A DNA stretch of 64,000 nucleotides from Paenibacillus sp. BSR1-1 (GCF_030403775.1 NZ_JAQMWQ010000003.1:1-64000), one strand, 5' to 3'. Positions 1 through 7,051 are shown, counted from the first letter of the stretch. Notes: a model not told the origin generated them from the letters alone. Numbers and translations: made by a program.

Positions 1-185
1 TGTTCAATTGGACTTTAAAACAAACTACTACGAAATTTGGAGAAAACAAGAGAAATCGTGAGATTTTCCTTTCTATATAGAGGGAGGTTAGTTAAATAAG
101 AAAAAAACACTTAATGCATATTTGAACCATATTGCGTACCAGTAAGATAGTTCTTTTTTAGATTAATACAGATATACCAGAAAAA

Positions 186-734
186 TTAGTTATCTGGTGA
201 ACCTGGTGGATAATATTTTGGAGGTATTCTTAACCATCCTTTTTCTTTCATTAAGTTTTTTAATGGAGCACCAAATTTCATAAGGTTAACTTGAATTAGA
301 AAAAACATTAATCCAACGTCCGTTCGAATAGTTTTTGACATCGCTTGTGCGCAAAAAGTAATGGAAGTCGCTACTTTCACAGAAATTAAATTTGCAATCT
401 CGTCATCATTTAATTTAACACCTTCAGGAACAGCATCTGGTTTTGAAATTGGTTTTTTAGGATTTATAAGAGGTAATGGAACACCTTCTTTAAGGAGAAA
501 ATTTCCAATCCTTAGTGTATCCTCCTTACTGCCAGCAAGTGCTTTTTTTAAGACATGTTTTAAATCTGGATCAGTAGTTGTATTTAAACCCACTTGATAA
601 AGAGCATGAGCTTCATGGAAAGCTGTAAATGCTATCCATAAGTCCATAACTTCTCCAACATGTAAATGTGGTTTAGGTTCTTCATCAACAAAATTTTTAA
701 TTATTGCAGCTATTGATTCAAGAATATTAGTCAT
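186..734 (-). CDS. DUF3231 family protein (single domain)
   Basis: The product is 182 aa with no signal peptide. It resembles DUF3231 proteins of Bacillaceae: a helical region with EPKPHLHVGEVMDLW near the N terminus, a central helical region, and a C terminus with KEGVPLPLINP and a WLRIPPKYYPP tail. The function of the family is unknown; it is common in spore formers, and its ferritin-like helical repeats are reminiscent of CotF-type coat proteins. This copy has one repeat, whereas the two others in the window (14.6 and 58.8 kb) have two. The start is supported by AAGGTGA about 7 nt upstream. It is a monocistronic gene pointing away from the repeat-rich zone. The family call is confident; the role is not known. 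Confidence 0.8.
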   Translation of the reverse strand: MTNILESIAAIIKNFVDEEPKPHLHVGEVMDLWIAFTAFHEAHALYQVGLNTTTDPDLKHVLKKALAGSKEDTLRIGNFLLKEGVPLPLINPKKPISKPDAVPEGVKLNDDEIANLISVKVATSITFCAQAMSKTIRTDVGLMFFLIQVNLMKFGAPLKNLMKEKGWLRIPPKYYPPGSPDN

Positions 735-850
735 AATTCACCTTTGTCAGTTTTTAAAATATATTTTTCTCCAACTCATTTGTTTTTATTAGTAGGGTTT
801 GTGTGGAGTTAAAAACGTAGTATTAGCAATTCGATAATATTGTGCAGAAA

Positions 851-945
851 TGTACTTAAGCTAACGAGTGCTTTTGTTAAGGATGAGGATCGCTGCGGCG
901 GTCTTTTTTCTTGTTGTGCTAACGGGGCAGGTTTGTGGTAAAAGG
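851..945 (+). repeat. Dispersed ~100-bp element, copy A (full)
   Basis: The left arm TGTACTTAAGCTAACGAGTGC is followed by a hairpin core GATCGC-TGCG-GCGGTC (888-903), a T-rich tract and the right arm GCTAACGGGGCAGGTTTG. The core plus T-run looks like an intrinsic terminator read on the + strand. It is the first of 18 related copies. Confidence 0.85.
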
Positions 946-964
946 TTTTTATTCAAATTAACTG

Positions 965-1180
965 ATGAAAGATCACCGTACCCATAGGGTAAGTTATAAA
1001 CGTATTCACTTCGTAATAACGGTGAATGAACAGATGTCCGAGAAAGTAAACAACTTGTCGAAGTCTTACGGAATGAAGAAAAACATATTAATTGGATATA
1101 TTATCTCTAAACATTTTGAAGATTACACTTACTATATAGTGGAACGTGACACAGATCCAAAGAAAATCTGGTTCAAGTAA
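965..1180 (+). CDS. Small hypothetical protein, 71 aa
   Basis: I do not recognise this protein. It is 71 aa, basic, without a signal peptide or membrane segment. The C-terminal half (KSYGMKKNILIGYIISKHFED) has the look of a ribbon-helix-helix or short helical DNA-binding protein, but this is only an impression. There is no good ribosome-binding site before 965; an internal GTG near 1022 or ATG codons could be used instead. It begins about 20 nt after repeat copy A, matching the one-gene-per-repeat pattern of this zone. Confidence 0.45.
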   Translation: MKDHRTHRVSYKRIHFVITVNEQMSEKVNNLSKSYGMKKNILIGYIISKHFEDYTYYIVERDTDPKKIWFK

Positions 1181-1243
1181 TTAAATCGATAAAAAAAAAG
1201 ATGGATGAATACAGCGAAAATCATTACATTCCACTGAGTACAA

Positions 1244-1423
1244 TTGCTATATGAGGGCTTTCCCAGGTTCGACCAAGAGGAAACAGAGCAGTTTTTTACA
1301 AATATGCCAGCTTATGAAGGTGAAATTATAAAAGAAAAGGCTGAAGAACTGAATTTGAGGGAGCACTTTTTATACTTCATTATGTCTTTTATAAGCAGCT
1401 ACTTTAGATGTAAGATTCTATGA
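1244..1423 (+). pseudogene. Possible gene remnant, 59-codon open frame
   Basis: An open frame from a TTG codon reads LYEGFPRFDQEETEQFF and continues to a TGA at 1421-1423. It has no ribosome-binding site, and an in-frame stop lies just upstream. It looks like the surviving tail of a larger gene, because a terminator-like hairpin follows at 1433-1458. The family is not recognised. Confidence 0.3.
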
Positions 1424-1432
1424 ATAGAATAA

Positions 1433-1458
1433 GGACCGGTAGAGGTCTTTTTTTGTTT
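1433..1458 (+). terminator. Short intrinsic terminator
   Basis: A GACC-ggtaga-GGTC hairpin is followed by a run of seven T, downstream of the 1244-1423 remnant. Confidence 0.5.
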
Positions 1459-1589
1459 AAGAAAGGTAACTAAAATAGAGCATTCTTTCTAAAGATGGTG
1501 GGATTTTAATAAATGTATATTAACTGCTGATACAACACGAGTTATTCCCGAATAAGTTGTATTGATTTTAAAATAAGGAGGAAATTAAA

Positions 1590-2000
1590 ATGGCAAAGCA
1601 TGCTTTTAGAGCATTTAATCTTGATAATCAAGTTATTTCTAGGTTTGACGACCCAACCAAAATCTTATTTCCAATGGTGGAATTTGATCTAGGACATGAA
1701 TATGACCCAACAACATCTACGTTTGTTCCTTCTGCTAATGGTATATATTCAATTTGTGCCGGTTTATATATTGATCCACTTTCTGTAAGTCAACCTGTTG
1801 ATATGGCTATTCGGGTTAATGGCACATTAAAAACGTTTCTTTTCGGAGAACCTTCTGTAGCGGGAGGAACTATAGTAATGGGGTGTAACATATTACAACT
1901 TTCCATTGGAGATAAAGTTGATATAATTATGGGTCACGGCTCTGACATCACCTTATTCGGCGGTAATGATAGATTCTATTTCACAGCTTCTTTGCTTTAA
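1590..2000 (+). CDS. C1q/TNF-like beta-sandwich protein
   Basis: The 136-aa product has no signal peptide and begins MAKHAFRAFN. The pattern V.FDLGHEYDP..STFVPSANGIYSICAGLYI, then IRVNG, GDKVDI and DRFYFTASLL, matches the C1q-like jelly roll seen in bacterial collagen-like proteins such as the C-terminal tip of BclA, but with no collagen repeat attached. Many related short C1q-like proteins of spore formers are of unknown role; spore-surface display is a reasonable inference given other spore genes nearby. The start is set by AGGAGGAAATT ahead of the ATG. It is a single-gene unit followed by a terminator and repeat copy B. Confidence 0.7.
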   Translation: MAKHAFRAFNLDNQVISRFDDPTKILFPMVEFDLGHEYDPTTSTFVPSANGIYSICAGLYIDPLSVSQPVDMAIRVNGTLKTFLFGEPSVAGGTIVMGCNILQLSIGDKVDIIMGHGSDITLFGGNDRFYFTASLL

Positions 2001-2076
2001 AATCCTTTAAGGGGGGATCGGGGATAATCCACTACCGATAATTTCTTAAATTGACGCGTTATACAATATAGAAATA

Positions 2077-2106
2077 GCAAGGCTTTGGAGAGCCTTGCCC
2101 GTTTTA
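2077..2106 (+). terminator. Intrinsic terminator after C1q-like gene
   Basis: A perfect 8-bp stem GCAAGGCT/AGCCTTGC with loop ttggag is followed by a T-rich tract. The rest of the 470-bp gap to 2472 holds only repeat copy B and AT-rich DNA. Confidence 0.75.
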
Positions 2107-2301
2107 TTTCCCGTCTTTTTTTGTATAAAATCTTGTATAATATTAGAAGATTTCAACGTTAATATCGAGAAGTTATTACTATTTAGTTGTAAAATCGATG
2201 TTCATTCAGAAATTAGTTCGTTTTTAAAATCGGTTTGAATTTATAACCAACCAAATTCATTAGTACACATTTCGAAGAAAATGTGCAATAAAATAGAAGG
2301 T

Positions 2302-2394
2302 GTTTATTGAACTAACTGGGTGCAAGAGTTAAAGATGGAGATCGCTACCGCGATCATTTTGCTTGTTGGACTAACGAAGAGGTTTAGTTGAGTA
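2302..2394 (+). repeat. Dispersed ~100-bp element, copy B (full)
   Basis: The left arm TATTGAACTAACTGGGTGC and the right arm GGTTTAGTTGAGTA form inverted ends. The core GATCGC-TACC-GCGATC (2340-2355) is a perfect stem, whereas copy A has GATCGC/GCGGTC with a wobble, so the stem is kept while its bases change. Confidence 0.85.
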
Positions 2395-2472
2395 ACAAAT
2401 TTTAAAGTAACATAGTTTCAGATGTGGTAAAATATGTTATTAGTACAAGCTCAAACCATTAGGAGTTTTTAA

Positions 2473-2802
2473 ATGAAAGGGAAATTAGTTTTGACCATAG
2501 GGTTTGTTGGTGCTTTAGCATTATCAATCGGTTTTACGAAGAACCTACAAAGTACAAAGGTATTTGCACAAACTGGACAGTCAAAAGTAAAAGTTGAACA
2601 AACAGCCACTAATGACGGAGATCAATACAGAGTTATATCAGTAGAAGAGCAAAATCGTAGAGAAGGTAATGGAGCTGAAGGAAAAAATGTTACCACAATT
2701 ATTTCAGTAGAAGAGCAAAATATGGTGGAAAATAGTTCAGCTCAACAAGGGTTTGTTCCACAAGAAAATGGGACAGGTTTCTTTTTTACTAAAGTAAAAT
2801 GA
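2473..2802 (+). CDS. Small exported protein with two ISVEEQN repeats
   Basis: The 109-aa product starts MKGKLVLTIGFVGALALSI, a hydrophobic N-terminal segment followed by KVFAQTGQ, which could be a Sec signal with cleavage near residue 33. The mature part is polar and carries two copies of the heptad ISVEEQN (residues about 55-61 and 76-82). I do not recognise a family. TAGGAG lies 7-8 nt before the ATG. It occupies one slot between repeat copies B and C and is probably transcribed alone. Confidence 0.55.
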   Translation: MKGKLVLTIGFVGALALSIGFTKNLQSTKVFAQTGQSKVKVEQTATNDGDQYRVISVEEQNRREGNGAEGKNVTTIISVEEQNMVENSSAQQGFVPQENGTGFFFTKVK

Positions 2803-2821
2803 AAATAAGAATATAACTCGC

Positions 2822-2915
2822 TACTTTTCACTAATGGGTGCTTGAGTTTAAAGATGGAGCTGTGATTGGCAGCTCCTTATTATTGTTGAACTAACGAAGA
2901 AGCAGGTTAATGAAA
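2822..2915 (+). repeat. Dispersed ~100-bp element, copy C (full)
   Basis: The left arm is CACTAATGGGTGC, the core is GGAGCTG-tgattgg-CAGCTCC (2856-2876, perfect 7-bp stem) and the right arm is ACTAACGAAGAAGCAGGTTAA. The core sequence is unrelated to that of copy A, yet the position and pairing are kept. Confidence 0.8.
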
Positions 2916-2953
2916 GTATGTGTAAATTTATGGTAAAGTAAAAGAGGGGTGGA

Positions 2954-3139
2954 GTGATGAAAATAAATTCTTATCTTTTACAGTTAGCTATTACTGTAAT
3001 TGTGATTTTCGGAGGAACTTTTATTATTCGTTATATCAGAACTAGTGAACTTCTATTAGACCAGATAATTGGTGCTTCGGTTGGTGTATTACTTTTAATT
3101 ACTTCATTAATTTGGAGGAGAATAAACAAATTGGTGTAG
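2954..3139 (+). CDS. Small two-segment membrane protein
   Basis: The 61-aa product has two hydrophobic segments (about residues 6-24 and 33-52) joined by RYIRTSELLLDQ, and ends in RRINKLV. No family is recognised. A GGGGTGGAG ribosome-binding site precedes the ATG. It sits alone between repeat copies C and D. Confidence 0.5.
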   Translation: MMKINSYLLQLAITVIVIFGGTFIIRYIRTSELLLDQIIGASVGVLLLITSLIWRRINKLV

Positions 3140-3174
3140 TTTTTAAATCAAGAATTGTTTAGATTGTGAAATTT

Positions 3175-3281
3175 TGTACTTAAACTAATGGGTAGCTATA
3201 GTGAAAAATCGTTTTCTAGCAATGATCGCTGCGGCGGTCATTTTTTCTTGTTAAGCTAACGTGCAGGCTAGTTCAAGAAGG
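3175..3281 (+). repeat. Dispersed ~100-bp element, copy D (full)
   Basis: TTGTACTTAAACTAATGGGT forms the left arm; the core TGATCGC-TGCG-GCGGTCA spans 3223-3240; GCTAACGTGCAGGCTAGTTC forms the right arm, ending in CAAGAAGG. This copy shows the full-length ends best. Confidence 0.85.
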
Positions 3282-3352
3282 AATTCTGTAAATAAGTGGA
3301 GAATATTCAATGATATAGCAACACAAATAATAAATATTATGGAGGTTACATT

Positions 3353-3904
3353 ATGTCTACACCCCGTATCAAGCCTGTTAATCCACCTTACACGACTGAA
3401 GTGCAGGCGGAATTTGATAAGATTATGCGAGGACAGTCCCCGCTTCTCTTATTTCGTACCGTAGCCAAAAATCCGAGAGTGTTACAGCGGATGATGGCTG
3501 GCGGTCTTTTAGACCGAGGCAGTATCTCCATCCGTAACCGTGAACTAATGATTCTCCGAACATGTGCAAATTGCCGTGCAGAATATGAATGGGGTGTTCA
3601 TGTGTCTGCATATGGGGACAAAGCGCAATGGACTAAAGAACAACTTCACTCTAGTGTCTATGGTGGCGCTGAAGACGAATGTTGGGATACGGAGGACAAG
3701 TTGATAATTCGCTTATCCGACCAGCTTCATAAAACCGCAACAGTAGATGATACGCTTTGGGCAGAGTTATCTGCGGATTTCACTGAGGAGCAATTGGTGG
3801 AGCTTATCATGCTGGCTGGACTTTATCATGGTGTGTCATTCATATTAAACGCACTAAGCATTCAACATGAGGAATTCGCCCCGAATTTTCCGAGCAATAC
3901 CTAA
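3353..3904 (+). CDS. Carboxymuconolactone decarboxylase family protein (AhpD-like)
   Basis: The 183-aa product carries the CMD/AhpD-like signature: RNRELMILRTCANCRAEYEWGVH, where the CxxC pair and the downstream His form the redox or acid-base site of the family, followed by a helical C terminus (LIMLAGLYHGVSFILNAL). Members act as peroxidase-like or lactone-decarboxylating enzymes; which applies here cannot be told. The ATG is preceded by TGGAGG at good spacing. Its codon use looks more G+C-rich than the small genes around it. It occupies a slot between repeat copies D and E. Confidence 0.85.
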   Translation: MSTPRIKPVNPPYTTEVQAEFDKIMRGQSPLLLFRTVAKNPRVLQRMMAGGLLDRGSISIRNRELMILRTCANCRAEYEWGVHVSAYGDKAQWTKEQLHSSVYGGAEDECWDTEDKLIIRLSDQLHKTATVDDTLWAELSADFTEEQLVELIMLAGLYHGVSFILNALSIQHEEFAPNFPSNT

Positions 3905-3974
3905 TCCGACGTAACAGGAAAGAAAACTGCTGAAACCAAGAAATCACATTTGTCCACAATAGTTTGTGAACTAA

Positions 3975-4070
3975 TGTACTTAAACTATCGTGTGCAAGAG
4001 TTGAAGAACAGGGCTGTCATTGCGGCAACTTTTTCTTATTGTGCTAATGGGGCAGGTTAATGCAAGAAGG
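3975..4070 (+). repeat. Dispersed ~100-bp element, copy E (full)
   Basis: ATGTACTTAAACTATCGTGTGC (left, about 3975-3996), an imperfect hairpin GCTGTC-attgc-GGCAAC, a T-run, then GCTAATGGGGCAGGTTAATG and CAAGAAGG. Confidence 0.8.
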
Positions 4071-4176
4071 ATAATTAATTTTGGCTTAGAGAATATTATG
4101 GGTGCTAACCCAAACTAAAATAAATCATTAGAATATATTATATTGGGCATTTGGGAAAAACAATTCACTCCTTTGG

Positions 4177-4200
4177 AAGGCACAATTATTTGTGCCTTTT
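4177..4200 (+). terminator. Intrinsic terminator
   Basis: AAGGCACAA-tta-TTTGTGCCTTTT is a near-perfect stem ending in a T-run, with no gene directly upstream other than CMD at 3.9 kb. Confidence 0.65.
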
Positions 4201-4235
4201 ATGTGTACTTTTTATTATACCGAAGGTGATAACCC

Positions 4236-4262
4236 TTTTTTTGTTCCGCTAATGGGGAAATA
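4236..4262 (+). repeat. Dispersed element, right-arm scrap (P)
   Basis: TTTTTTTGTTCCGCTAATGGGG matches the T-tract plus right arm of the family; the left arm and core are missing. Confidence 0.5.
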
Positions 4263-4516
4263 AAAGAAACCATCCCAAAAGGATGGTTCAGGAAAATGGA
4301 CAAAGAATTTTTATGTAATAGCTTATTCAGATATAGAGGAAATGTAGTTAGGCTATATTAACATTATTATACTGAGGGAGATATTTTTACCGAGAAAGTT
4401 AATGTCACTTTGTTAAACAAAATGAAACAGGTACCCAAAAGGGCACCTAAGTCAAGGTGGAAAACTTTTATTAATAAACTATATTCATTTGTGACTTATT
4501 TTGTACGGGCTTTTGT

Positions 4517-4540
4517 GGGTAACGGGGCAGTATAGTTGAA
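4517..4540 (+). repeat. Dispersed element, right-arm scrap (Q)
   Basis: GGGTAACGGGGCAGTATAGTTG matches the right arm only. Confidence 0.5.
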
Positions 4541-4637
4541 CATGGTCTAACACCTTTTTTCCATTTTTTATAAAATTTTTCTAAATGTATATCCTAGAAA
4601 AGAATTTAATTTTGTTCTTAAGATAGGGATGTACACT

Positions 4638-5105
4638 ATGTGGTTTCTTTATGTATCCATTATTGTTTTTAACCTGACTTCCATACTGATGAAAAAAAAA
4701 TTACGCCCTATTGAGTATTATGCAAGTATTTTTTGGGGATTATTTTTTGCCGAACTTGCTGATCGATTTACTGATAAATATAATATGTATGGATTTTTCG
4801 AGCCATATTTTATAGAAGCGAAGACTTTACTTATTTTATTCGGAATCTATCCAGCAGCGACTATGATTATAATTAACTTTTATCCCTACAATCGTTCATT
4901 AACGAATAAGGCAATGTACTTAATAGGTTTGTCTGTTTTTTCTACCTTTTACGAATGGTTATGTCTAAAAAGTGGATTCTTGTATCATAAGAATTGGAAT
5001 ATCTGGTTATCTGCTATTTCTTATCCATTTTTATATGGGGTGTTAATGGTCAATCTCAAATTTATTCGTTGGTTAGAACAAAAAATGTCCTATAAGGTAA
5101 ATTAA
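4638..5105 (+). CDS. CBO0543 family membrane protein
   Basis: The product is about 155 aa and very hydrophobic, with four to five predicted membrane segments. It matches the CBO0543-type family of Bacillales: ADRFTDKYNMYGFF, then IYPAATMIIINFYPYN, FYEWLCLKSGF and YSA/SAISYPFLYGVLMVNLKFIRW. Function is unknown. An upstream in-frame ATG at 4629 abuts AGGG with no spacing, so the ATG at 4638 (9 nt from AGGG) is preferred. It is followed by repeat copy F. Three further relatives are at 13.6, 31.0 and 59.9 kb. Confidence 0.7.
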   Translation: MWFLYVSIIVFNLTSILMKKKLRPIEYYASIFWGLFFAELADRFTDKYNMYGFFEPYFIEAKTLLILFGIYPAATMIIINFYPYNRSLTNKAMYLIGLSVFSTFYEWLCLKSGFLYHKNWNIWLSAISYPFLYGVLMVNLKFIRWLEQKMSYKVN

Positions 5106-5162
5106 AAATGATATTTTTTTATTGCTGTTTTCAACTTATGGAGTGATCTAGTTTCTCAACAA

Positions 5163-5226
5163 AAGGACTGTTTCTACAGTCCTTTCTTCATTATTGTTCA
5201 ACTAACTGGCAGATTACTTCAATAAG
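5163..5226 (+). repeat. Dispersed element, copy F (core plus right arm)
   Basis: AAGGACTGT-ttct-ACAGTCCTT (5163-5184, perfect 9-bp stem), then a T-rich tract and TTCAACTAACTGGCAGATTAC. The left arm is degenerate. Confidence 0.75.
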
Positions 5227-5285
5227 AATTATCTCAAAATCTCGCAATACCCGTTATAATAAAAATAAAAAGCGGAGTGTACCCA

Positions 5286-5405
5286 ATGTTGTTTTTACGT
5301 AGAATTACTCTTTTACGAGAGGAAGTTCCAGATTTTAATACGTATCCATTCACTGTTCCTGCTATAAAGGGAATGGATGCATTGGACTTAGATAATGATT
5401 TATAG
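5286..5405 (+). pseudogene. N-terminal fragment of an AAA/ABC-type ATPase
   Basis: A 39-codon frame with an AGCGGAG ribosome-binding site encodes MLFLRRITLLREEVPDF, then NTYPFTVPAIKGMDALDL. This is the typical N terminus of AAA_21-type ATP-binding proteins, which normally continues to VTFFVGENGSGKST; here a stop comes first and the Walker A region is absent. The truncation falls just before copy G of the dispersed element, suggesting that loss of the remainder is linked to recombination at a repeat. Confidence 0.55.
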
Positions 5406-5409
5406 TTTC

Positions 5410-5450
5410 ATTTTCTTATTGAACAAACGAAAGCAGTTTAGTTCAATAAA
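5410..5450 (+). repeat. Dispersed element, copy G (right arm only)
   Basis: TTTCTTATTGAACAAACGAA then AGCAGTTTAGTTCAATAAAGG matches the right end of the family; the core hairpin and left arm are missing. Confidence 0.6.
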
Positions 5451-5563
5451 GGGATTAATAACATAGGGTTAAATTCCCATTATAAATATCCTGAAAATCA
5501 ATTATTATTCAGTGGTTATAAACTTAAATTTAAATGTGCGGTTGAAGCATCTAGGAGAAACAA

Positions 5564-5788
5564 ATGAAAACATATTTTTTGGGAAGATTAAAAAAAATTT
5601 TACGGCGATTTTCAGGATTAATAGGCGTTATGATAATAATTACTTTGGTCAATTTTTTTAGAAATAGCAAGCTAGATACCAATTCATTTAGTATTATTTT
5701 CTTAAAGGACTTAATCGTTATAATCATATTCATTGAAATAATATTCTTAATCATTTTGTTATTTAAACGAACAAAACAACCAGAATAA
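5564..5788 (+). CDS. Small membrane protein, 74 aa
   Basis: Two hydrophobic segments (about residues 19-33 and 45-68) are separated by FRNSKLDTNSF; the N terminus is strongly basic (RLKKILRRF). No family is recognised. AGGAG lies 6-8 nt before the ATG. It is probably co-transcribed with the next small membrane gene 28 nt downstream. Confidence 0.5.
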   Translation: MKTYFLGRLKKILRRFSGLIGVMIIITLVNFFRNSKLDTNSFSIIFLKDLIVIIIFIEIIFLIILLFKRTKQPE

Positions 5789-5815
5789 ATTTCCCCCTAT
5801 TGGAGAGACAGAAAT

Positions 5816-6106
5816 ATGAAATTAAGTGACCGTTTTTTTAAGAACAGAGTAAAGCCTATTGTAATTACTCAGTTAATATTGACAATCCCAATGATAATTA
5901 TCGTATTTTTAATCTTTACATCAAACACTGTGAATTTTTTCTATAATGAAGTTACAGGAATTATTCTAGCAATATCTATGTTTTTAAATGGAATAGAGCA
6001 ATATATTTTAAAAAAGAATAGAGTTTCAATTGCTTTCTTTGTCCTAACATTATTCATCATTTTAGTTGTCATCCAAACTTTTTATGTTGCAAGTTTAAAG
6101 AGATAG
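5816..6106 (+). CDS. Small membrane protein, 96 aa
   Basis: Three hydrophobic segments are visible (about residues 15-35, 43-60 and 73-90), with basic residues at the N terminus and after segment 2 (LKKNR). The family is unknown. GGAGAGAC precedes the ATG at 5816. It is the second member of a likely two-gene unit and is followed by the left-arm copy H1 of the dispersed element. Confidence 0.5.
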   Translation: MKLSDRFFKNRVKPIVITQLILTIPMIIIVFLIFTSNTVNFFYNEVTGIILAISMFLNGIEQYILKKNRVSIAFFVLTLFIILVVIQTFYVASLKR

Positions 6107-6140
6107 TCCGTTTCTTTTTTCAATAAGGATTGTGAAACAT

Positions 6141-6166
6141 TATACTTAAAGTAACGGGTGCTTGAA
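6141..6166 (+). repeat. Dispersed element, copy H1 (left arm only)
   Basis: TATACTTAAAGTAACGGGTGC is a clear left arm, but instead of the hairpin core it runs straight into the ribosome-binding site of the next gene. Confidence 0.6.
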
Positions 6167-6188
6167 TGAAATAAGGAGAAATGAAATT

Positions 6189-6383
6189 ATGAAAAAACAT
6201 TGTTGTGAGGATATGGCTTATCACGCTGATTTCGAGTGTGATATACATAAGAACCCCTTTAAATGTCCCGACAAGATAATCATTTTTGATGAAAAGAATA
6301 ATGACTATGGTTTAATAATTCATGATGGTGGCACATCAAGTATCGGCATTTCTTTTTGTCCTTGGTGTGGTTCGAAAATTTGA
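6189..6383 (+). CDS. DUF6980-like small cysteine-rich protein
   Basis: The 64-aa product MKKHCCEDMAYHADFECD...FKCPDKIII...IIHDGGTSSIGISFCPWCGSKI has N-terminal CC, two central Cys and a C-terminal CPWCG pair, as expected for a small zinc-binding protein of the DUF6980 type. The function is unknown. The ATG at 6189 is chosen because AAGGAG ends 10 nt before it; an in-frame ATG at 6162 falls inside repeat arm H1 and has no ribosome-binding site. It lies between element copies H1 and H2. Confidence 0.65.
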   Translation: MKKHCCEDMAYHADFECDIHKNPFKCPDKIIIFDEKNNDYGLIIHDGGTSSIGISFCPWCGSKI

Positions 6384-6400
6384 AATAATAATCTTCCTTG

Positions 6401-6487
6401 TTGAAGTAACGGGTGCAAGAGTTGAAGATTGGGATGGCTGCGGCGATCCCTTTTTTATTGCATTAACGGGGAAGTGTAGTAAAAAGG
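6401..6487 (+). repeat. Dispersed ~100-bp element, copy H2 (full)
   Basis: The left arm is GAAGTAACGGGTGC, the core is GGGATGGC-tgcg-GCGATCCC (6431-6450), then a T-run and ATTAACGGGGAAGTGTAGT as right arm. Confidence 0.85.
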
Positions 6488-6547
6488 AAATTCTGAAATT
6501 CTGGTAATATCGAGTTAAACGAATGGATGGTTGGGGTGTGTTTATAG

Positions 6548-6733
6548 ATGAAACAGTTTGATAAAGTCAGGATTGTGCAAGACATACCTGAAAAGGGGAT
6601 TACGAAAGGGCACCTTGGTTATATATTAGAAGTTTACGATGATAATCATTTTGAAGTGGAAATATCCGACAGAAATGGTATAACTCTATTTTTAGGTGCA
6701 TTATCTAGAGATTTCCTAGAGGTTGTTATTTAA
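6548..6733 (+). CDS. DUF4926-like small protein
   Basis: The 61-aa product MKQFDKVRIVQDIPEKGITKGHLGYILEVYDDNHFEVEISDRNG... has the compact beta-barrel pattern of DUF4926 proteins, often seen beside contact-dependent toxin or immunity genes in other bacteria. No toxin is adjacent here. The ribosome-binding site is weak (GGGGTG, long spacing). The TAA stop (6731-6733) lies inside the left arm of repeat copy I, so gene and repeat overlap. Confidence 0.65.
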   Translation: MKQFDKVRIVQDIPEKGITKGHLGYILEVYDDNHFEVEISDRNGITLFLGALSRDFLEVVI

Positions 6734-6812
6734 CTAACGGTTGCTAGAGTTTAAGACCGGGATGGCTGCGGCGATCCTTTTTCTTGTTCGACTGAAAGGG
6801 GCAGGTTTATTG
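6727..6812 (+). repeat. Dispersed ~100-bp element, copy I (full)
   Basis: TTTAACTAACGGTTGC (left; contains the stop codon of the preceding gene), core GGATGGC-tgcg-GCGATCC (6760-6776), T-run, then GACTGAAAGGGGCAGGTTTA. Confidence 0.8.
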
Positions 6813-7051
6813 ACGATGAATCTCAAATAGCATAGCATGTTAAAAAGAATGCAAACTAAAATAGTGGTGCCGATAACGAAAAAAAATTGAGAAAAATACT
6901 ACTCCGATATCTTTAAATACTGTATTTATTATTATTGGTATCTAATCAATTAGAAAGTCCAATAACTTCATTATTTCGGGTTTGCAACCTGAGAAAGGTT
7001 ACCGAAAATTAACTATAAGATCGGATAAAAGAAGGAGGTTGGACCCAAAAA
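6813..7051 (+). promoter_or_regulatory. Long leader of the Nramp gene with nested hairpin
   Basis: The 240-nt leader contains a two-part inverted repeat at 6975-7006: outer TTCGG/CCGAA enclosing AACCT-gagaa-AGGTT, about 25 nt before AAGGAGG. It may be a regulatory hairpin. It does not match the yybP-ykoY manganese riboswitch consensus as I know it, and the metal link is only by position. Confidence 0.35.

Larger units (their letters stand above)
4071..4628. other. Gene-less stretch with hairpins and repeat scraps
   Basis: No credible gene is visible. The stretch holds a strong terminator (4177-4200), two right-arm scraps of the dispersed element (4236-4262 and 4517-4540), a hairpin AACCATCC-caaaa-GGATGGTT (4269-4289) and a weaker GGTACCC/GGGCACC pair near 4432-4448. 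It looks like several repeat units whose genes have been lost. Confidence 0.6.

Noticed and set aside
361..597. Plus-strand open frame of 78 codons
   Set aside because: It lies antisense inside the DUF3231 gene, has no ribosome-binding site and no recognisable protein.
3261..3464. Open frame spanning the repeat and the start of the CMD gene
   Set aside because: It starts inside repeat copy D and runs out of frame over the well-supported CMD gene.
6813..7051. yybP-ykoY manganese riboswitch before mntH
   Set aside because: I could not find the conserved sequence blocks of that class; only a nested hairpin is visible.
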